Source: Epiperipatus broadwayi (Eukaryota > Onychophora > Udeonychophora > Euonychophora > Peripatidae). Taken from it: a DNA stretch of 64,000 nucleotides. The stretch covers positions 1,180,001 through 1,244,000 of the forward strand of contig JAQFVV010012403.1 in assembly GCA_028023455.1 (NCBI GenBank). Direction: 5' to 3'. The stretch's first letter is position 1, and the number at the start of each line of letters is the position of its first letter. A program made the translations under genes and the position numbers. The notes beneath the pieces are model-generated. The model made no database searches and was not told the DNA's origin. It saw only the letters and a program-made list of their open reading frames with translations. Positions 58,641 through 64,000 of the stretch are shown here, one piece after another.

Positions 58641-59265
58641 TAATTCCATCTTATATATCAGATATATATGACTACATGCATGTGGAAAGATACATGATCT
58701 CCAATAACTGTATTCCGTTCTGAACCAGCACTCATCAGTTGGCCCAGATGACCATCTCTCACACATATATACAATCAGTATTCAGTTTATATTAAGACAG
58801 AAAATCTTCAAAATTTAATGGACAAGCTTCACCACTCTCCAACTCTTTAGGCATCCATACCAATGAAAATCCGAGAATGGAATGCTCAAAGCTCTTGTTG
58901 AGGCCAATATTATTGTCATACCCATGTTGATCTTAAATTCATTGATATGAATGGCGGAAGAATTGGAGAATGGCAAAGATTGAATGAAGCTTGTACATCA
59001 AAATTTGAAGATTTGCTATCTTAATATAAACTGAGCACTGACTGTATATATGTGTGAGAGATGATGATCTTGAATAACTGATGAGTGCTGATTCAATATG
59101 AGATGGTGACCTGGAATAACTGGTGAGTGCTGATTCAATATGAAATACAGGTATTGGAGAAAATTTTTTTACATATATGTATCATGTGTATCAATTGTAT
59201 AAGATGGATTGGATAGCTATAGGGAACTTGAAAGTCTGAGTTCAAGTCCCTTCTAATTACATTGT
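58641..59265. repeat. FB-B foldback, long-form inverted dimer
   Basis: Left arm 58641-58925 is the reverse of right arm 58935-59265; the inner long-form part is kept ('ACCCATGTTGATCTTAAATT', 'GAATGGAATGCTCAAAG'). The right arm has a local 45-bp duplication ('AACTGATGAGTGCTGATTCA' and 'AACTGGTGAGTGCTGATTCA'). It ends 'GAGTTCAAGTCCCTTCTAAT'. Shows that the dimers form by joining two units at their inner ends. Confidence 0.8.
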
Positions 59266-59685
59266 TTAGTATAGACAATATAAATGTATTTAAATATTCT
59301 AAATTGGTACTTACATATTAGTCCTGCAATGTAGGAGTGACGGTATGCCTTTTCAAGTTCATGATAAATGTCTAACTTTGTGATCCCATCAAATAAACCC
59401 TGTGGTCTCATTCTATCTTGTCTAATAACATGATAAATTTACACTTTCATTTATTGTCCAGATTTTGCTCAGACAAATTCTTCTCAAAGTAGTTTTACTT
59501 CAGTGTTGATTTATTTTTTTCCAATTTTTTGATTAATACTACATTTCTTAAATTTTCTTTTAAAAGAAATACAAAATGTTAAAATTTGGAATTTATCTAT
59601 TACTGAGATCAACACGGTTGAGTACATCCACACTTCGGACAAGCAATGGCATAGTAATGTTCAAGAATATAATAATAATACAGGT
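59266..59685. other. Non-coding stretch
   Basis: No gene; may include the decayed 5' end of the Merlin relic. Confidence 0.4.
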
Positions 59686-59699
59686 CTTCATAAGGGAAC

Positions 59700-60080
59700 A
59701 TGATTGGAGGTTCCCAGAATTCCATTTTTGATGGCGATCCAATTATTTACAGCTGGGCTTACAAATTAACATCCATAGAATGGGGGAAAACAGAGATTGG
59801 TTTAGCAGAGAAAAATGTAAAATTGGAGGCCCTAACAAAATTGTTGAAATTGATGAGAGCCTTTTGCACAAAAAATAAAAAAAACAAACCAGGTAAATTC
59901 TTCCAGAACAGTGGATGTTTGATGGCTTGTGAAGGGAGATGGATGAATTTTTCATCATGAGAATTCATGGTAGAACAGTGGCACTCCTGATGGAAGCCAA
60001 CAAAAAAAATGTGGAAGAGGAATCAACAATTTATTTGGAACTGTTTGAAAATGTATAAAACTGACAGTTACTAACCATTT
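59700..60080 (+). pseudogene. Merlin-type (IS1595/ISXO2-like) transposase relic
   Basis: The first frame (59700 onward) reads 'DGDPIIYSWAYKLTSIEWGK' and 'TEIGLAEKNV', matching the 'YYWAKELTT..FC..ELG....TV' segment upstream of the catalytic domain. The reading then shifts to 'KIGGPNKIVEIDESLLHKK', the hallmark IGGPGxIVEIDES with the first catalytic Asp kept, and on to 'ILPEQWMFDGL' (RVLPGQWVFGGI), 'EFFIMRIHGRTVALLMEA' (CFLVPVPDRSAATLL) and 'VEEESTIY' where ILPGTTIxSDxW would follow. About 25 residues between NV and KIGGP are missing and there are at least two frameshifts. The second Asp (DRT) is His-Gly-Arg-Thr here and the third is lost. Not functional. Confidence 0.8.
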
Positions 60081-60084
60081 TCAT

Positions 60085-62545
60085 ATGAATCATATTGGAT
60101 GATATCAAAAATATTAGTCCACTATATTAAGAAATAATAAAAGGGTAGTAATTTAATTTTTTTTTTTTTTGGTTTTGAAAAAAATATGTTTACTACTTAT
60201 TAACATTTATGGTGAACATCCTGTGCACATGTTATATTGCACAATCACATGTTAAATAAGTCTCCATTTTGGAAAAAATAAAAAATTTTACTTTTAGTTT
60301 CCATTTTGAAACAAAATTTTATCCACTTAAAATAAAGTAAATTGCAGATGAATTGATTGGTTCATCATGATCATTCCTGTTATATATTACACCGTAAGTA
60401 CCATATGTGTATATTTTAAGCGATGTAATTTGGTTATTGTTTTGTCCACATTTAAAGTAACATTTGGGAATTATATAAAAACTTTTTCAGATTTATTTTT
60501 GTGTGAAATTCATATTTTTTAGTATTGTTAAAAATGTACTTTTTCATATTTATTTCTATGTGAAATTCATATTTTTAGTATTGTTAAAAATTAATATTTT
60601 TAGTATTGTTAGAATTTAGTCAGGTACAATTACTGTCATATATCAGAACTGCTACACTTTTTCATATATGTATTCAAACTGTCAATATTTATAAATCTTG
60701 TGAAAATATCATGTGCACATGGCCTGTTTTAACAAATTTATCATTTTATGTTTGTAGAAGATCCAAGTGTACATGTTACTTGTTCACATCACAAGATTAG
60801 AAAGTTACCTGTGGCTTGATGCAAATGTGAAAAGTCGTAGCAGATCTAATACGTAAGTACCTCTACATTAATATTTATTCATTTAATATTTTATGATTAA
60901 ATTTTTGATTGATGAATCAGTAATTTTCCCAAAATTGAGAGTGGTTCCCCATAATTTTTGTATGTTAGTAATAAATGATTTCAATTTGTGATTTTGTTTT
61001 GTGTAGAAACAATTATCTTTTGCTTTTGTTTATATTATGAAATGAGTATATTGTTAGTAATGTAAATTTGATTATATGTTTTGTGATTTTTTTTATTTGG
61101 TGCTAAAATATTCAATAATCTTAAATAGAGTTTCTTTTTTTTTTTTATCATGTGTTCCAGGTAGGCCCTGTTAAAATATAGACACCCTATTTTAATACTT
61201 TAAGAGATTCTTTTCAAGTGTGTGATTATCACCCCCCCCCCCCATAATTTTTTTTTCCTGTAATGATTTTCAAAACAAGAGTGACCAAAACGGAGATACA
61301 CTTTATTTAAAATTATTTACCCGTCTATTCCACAAAAATCATGTATTATTATTTTGATTTATTAATTATTTTTGTAATTTATACAACATGCTTTGTTTTC
61401 AATTCTTAGGATCATTTATGTAATATATTAAAAAAATACCCATGTTTGAACAAAATAATAATAGGATTCAACTAGGTAGAAAAGTTATTCCATGATCACT
61501 GTAAAGGTATTCTATTGTATTACTAAGAAACAATGATGAATTAAACTAAAAAGTCATAGAACAAAACACTGTAATAAAGTTGAAGAAAAGCAGATTTTTT
61601 TTTTTTCCAATCAAAATCAAAAATTTAATATGCATTAAAAATCAAAACCATGTTGTGAGGACTGATTGGTTAGATTTAAATTTAGGTGACAGTTTTTATT
61701 ATTTGTATAATGAAATTCTTCCTTGTGAATGCTAGTTTATTTTTTTTATCTCTATCATCTTTTTAAATATCTTCTGATGATCTGGTGGGCTTAATATCTT
61801 TAGACAAATTTATGTAATAACCAGTATTAAGACATCATGAGCTAATATTATAAATCTATATATTTAACTACATAAGCAATCTGACTTTTCGTAATACCAT
61901 TGTGATGATTAGTCATTTCTCTATATGTAGCTTAATATACTCCACATAGAATCTTGAAGATTTATTGAGCCTCAAAAGGAACTTTATCTTTTGGTTTGAT
62001 CAAAATAATCATTGGAAACTATTGTTTTAATGATATATTATTGTAACATATGGTCTGTTAGCCCATAATTACCTTTATATAAAAAATACATACCCTAATA
62101 AAAATATTTCTTTTTATTTTCAAGACAGTTTGAACCTGATGCATTGCTCTGTTTATAATAGTGGTAGTACAACCATTAGTTCTTTTAAAAATCCTCCTTT
62201 TAATATTTAAAAAGAAAGATTCTTGTAAACTATAGTCTTATTCCAGTAAAATTTTCAGCTGGATGGTGATGATATAATACTTTCTAATATTTGTCAGTTT
62301 GTATGTTTTCTATATATAGAAAGGTTAAGCTATTAATAACTGTTGGGAAGCTGCCTAACAGACCCTTGTTTTCAATGTGAATTTATAGTAAGCAGACATG
62401 GTTTCAATATTAGGATTCCTTTGACAATCAATTATTTAGCAAACATTTTTTGGGAATTTTTGAAACATATACACGTGAGTGTGTATGTAGTCTTTTATAT
62501 ATAGATGTGCAGTAAAATCTCAATCCATTAATTTTCAAATAAATA
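60085..62545. other. AT-rich non-coding stretch
   Basis: No gene. A local triplicate of 'TAGTATTGTTA' with 'TGTGAAATTCATATTTTT' occurs at 60510-60610, and a poly-C run at 61232-61243 precedes T-rich sequence. Confidence 0.5.
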
Positions 62546-62562
62546 AAATAAATAATAGATAT

Positions 62563-62857
62563 TAACACAGGCAAAACTCTCCATACAGTAGTGCCACCCA
62601 GTGCCAGCCAGAGTAATCAATAGATGCCAGAAGGCTTGTGCATAAAATCCCCACCTAGTGTCTACTCATCCAATATCCCCATACCAGTTTCTGGCTTATG
62701 GTCTTCATCAGTGAGGAAGCTTGGATCTGAGAGCACTGAACCTAGATCTTAGGAGGGCATTACTGTATAAAGAGTTTTTTCCTGTGTTAATAACAGTTAT
62801 GTGCAAGCATCAGAAATGGTGATCATGTGATGTTTAGTGGTTTAACACCAATCCTGC
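62563..62857 (+). mobile_element. FB-A hairpin insertion with 14-bp target-site duplication
   Basis: Exact direct repeats 'TAAATAATAGATAT' lie at 62549-62562 and 62858-62871. The insert begins 'TAACACAGGCAAAACTCTCC' and carries the forward FB-A body ('CAGTAGTGCCACCCAGTG', 'GTCTTCATCAGTGAGGAAGC', 'CTAGATCTTAGGA'). It then turns back at 'GGGCATTACTGTATAAAGAG' and runs out through 'GAAATGGTGATCATGTGATG' to 'GGTTTAACACCAATCC'. The 5' arm is shorter than the 3' arm, as in the copy at 40098-40284. Confidence 0.75.
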
Positions 62858-62874
62858 TAAATAATAGATATAGA

Positions 62875-63480
62875 AAATGATATTGTGAAGAATTAAAAAT
62901 TATAGATTTGGAAAATGAATACTATATATATAATTTTATTATCATATATAAATGCAGATTTAAGCTTGTACAATGTATTATAGTAATCACATATATTATT
63001 TTAAATAATTAGGATTGACATAAATCCTGTAACATTTATTGATTTTTCATTGGTTAATATCAAAATATAAGTGTAAAAAGTCTTTAAAATCATGGTTTGA
63101 GATTTTGTGAACAATGTCAAAAAATTAATTCCACATCTTAATGAAATAATTTTTGATCATTTTATGCAAAGTTTATGTGCCAAAACAAATACATTAAAAT
63201 AATTCTATTATCACTGACATCATGTTACATGCATATTATGTGCATATAAAATACAATTTAATTATTTTTTGAAAGCTTTTATATTTATTAAAATTTCATG
63301 TTTTAGGAAAGATCAGTACAATTTCACTGACCCTTCCCATGTTTCATTTAATAAAGTAAATACTAAATAAGCTCTTCAACCTCCAAGAATCCACAGAAGC
63401 AGGGGTCTTTGCAACTATCAGACTATCAGTTTTTGTCATCTATGCACTCTGGCTGCTCCAATATGCTATTATTTTTGACC
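62875..63480. other. Non-coding stretch
   Basis: No gene recognised; base composition becomes less AT-rich from about 63360. Confidence 0.5.
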
Positions 63481-63498
63481 AGAGAGTACACTTAGCGA

Positions 63499-63558
63499 AT
63501 CAAAAACTATTGGACTTAACTTGCTCTCTCAAAAACTATTGGACCTAACTTGCTCTCT
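63499..63558. repeat. 29-bp tandem duplication
   Basis: 'TCAAAAACTATTGGACTTAA' plus 'CTTGCTCTC' occurs at 63500 and again at 63529 with one base difference. Confidence 0.7.
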
Positions 63559-63683
63559 CAAAACCAGAGATACCAAACTAGCCCCAACACAGCTCCTCAC
63601 AGATACTTGGGCAATCCTCCAACTCCCATCCTCTCAGCCCCCTTTGTGACCGATACGGTTGCTTGTTCAATGAAGACATGCAT

Positions 63684-63967
63684 CTTGGACCTCCAATCAA
63701 AGACTTTTCTTGGTCTGGACTACACAACCTTTCCACTTCCCATTCCCTATTCATATGTATACTTCTCCTATCACCATGTTGCTCCTGAATTTTCATTTTA
63801 CTATGTAACCACTCTTTTATATACCTTGGACTTGCAGCCAAAGACTTTTCTTGGCCTGGACTACACATTCTTTCCACTTCCCATTCCCTTTTCACATGTA
63901 TCCTTCCCCTATCACCCTGTTGCTCCTGAATTTTCATTTTACTATGTAACCACTCTTTTATATACCC
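63684..63967. repeat. 141-bp tandem repeat, two units
   Basis: The unit starting 'CTTGGAC' at 63684 recurs at 63825, an offset of exactly 141 bp, with few differences ('AAGACTTTTCTTGG', 'CTTTCCACTTCCCATTCCCT', 'GTTGCTCCTGAATTTTCATT', 'ACCACTCTTTTATATAC'). As 141 is divisible by three, both strands stay open (63550-63975 plus, 63578-63937 minus), each with a 47-residue repeat such as 'KTFLGLDYT..FPLPIP' or 'KREWEVERMCSPGQEKSL'. I cannot say whether either strand is translated. It is less AT-rich than its surroundings and may be part of a longer satellite cut by the window end. Confidence 0.8.
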
Positions 63968-64000
63968 TTTTCTAACTGTATTTGTATCTTTTTTTAATGA

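Overview
This window looks like non-coding, repeat-filled DNA from an AT-rich animal genome. I found no intact cellular gene, no rRNA, no CRISPR array and no bacterial-style operon. Long homopolymer, TA, CT and TCTA tracts, retroelement and transposase relics, and short retroposons with target-site duplications all point to a eukaryote. The mix of RTE, zinc-knuckle LINE, Penelope-like, pogo, hAT, Merlin and mariner relics would suit a marine invertebrate, perhaps a mollusc such as a cephalopod. That placement is a guess; no marker gene fixes it.

Layout. 0.7-2.5 kb: duplicated repeats, a foldback and a retroposon-like insertion with a 13-bp target-site duplication. 3.9-5.0 kb: minus-strand Penelope-like reverse-transcriptase relic, then a 37-39-bp minisatellite. 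7.2-10.4 kb: foldback and interspersed repeats. 11.9-17.3 kb: a LINE 3' fragment, an RTE 3' fragment, a palindromic MITE and another LINE C-terminus. 21.4-27.7 kb: two foldback insertions with 14- and 19-bp target-site duplications around the best preserved element, a 3.2-kb minus-strand LINE with endonuclease, reverse transcriptase and CCHC knuckle; it has a frameshift and has lost a catalytic Asp. A tRNA-derived SINE lies just beyond it. 30-33 kb: RTE and LINE tails and two large palindromes. 35.7-36.8 kb: a TCTA microsatellite array and a 580-bp palindrome. 40-42 kb: a hairpin insertion and a decayed hAT (zf-MYM/TTF type) transposase. 48-54.5 kb: mariner relic, second SINE, Penelope-like fragment, and a pogo/Tigger-like transposon split by two copies of another repeat. 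55-59.3 kb: large nested foldbacks. 59.7-60.1 kb: Merlin (IS1595-type) transposase relic. The window ends in a 141-bp tandem repeat that is open on both strands.

The most striking feature is how many repeats sit as inverted, snap-back dimers, about 18 clear cases in at least five sequence families. Several are flanked by exact 13-19-bp direct repeats, which is typical of LINE-type target-primed insertion and not of ordinary terminal-inverted-repeat transposons. I flag this as the best candidate for something unusual. All family assignments were made by eye from translated motifs, without database searches.
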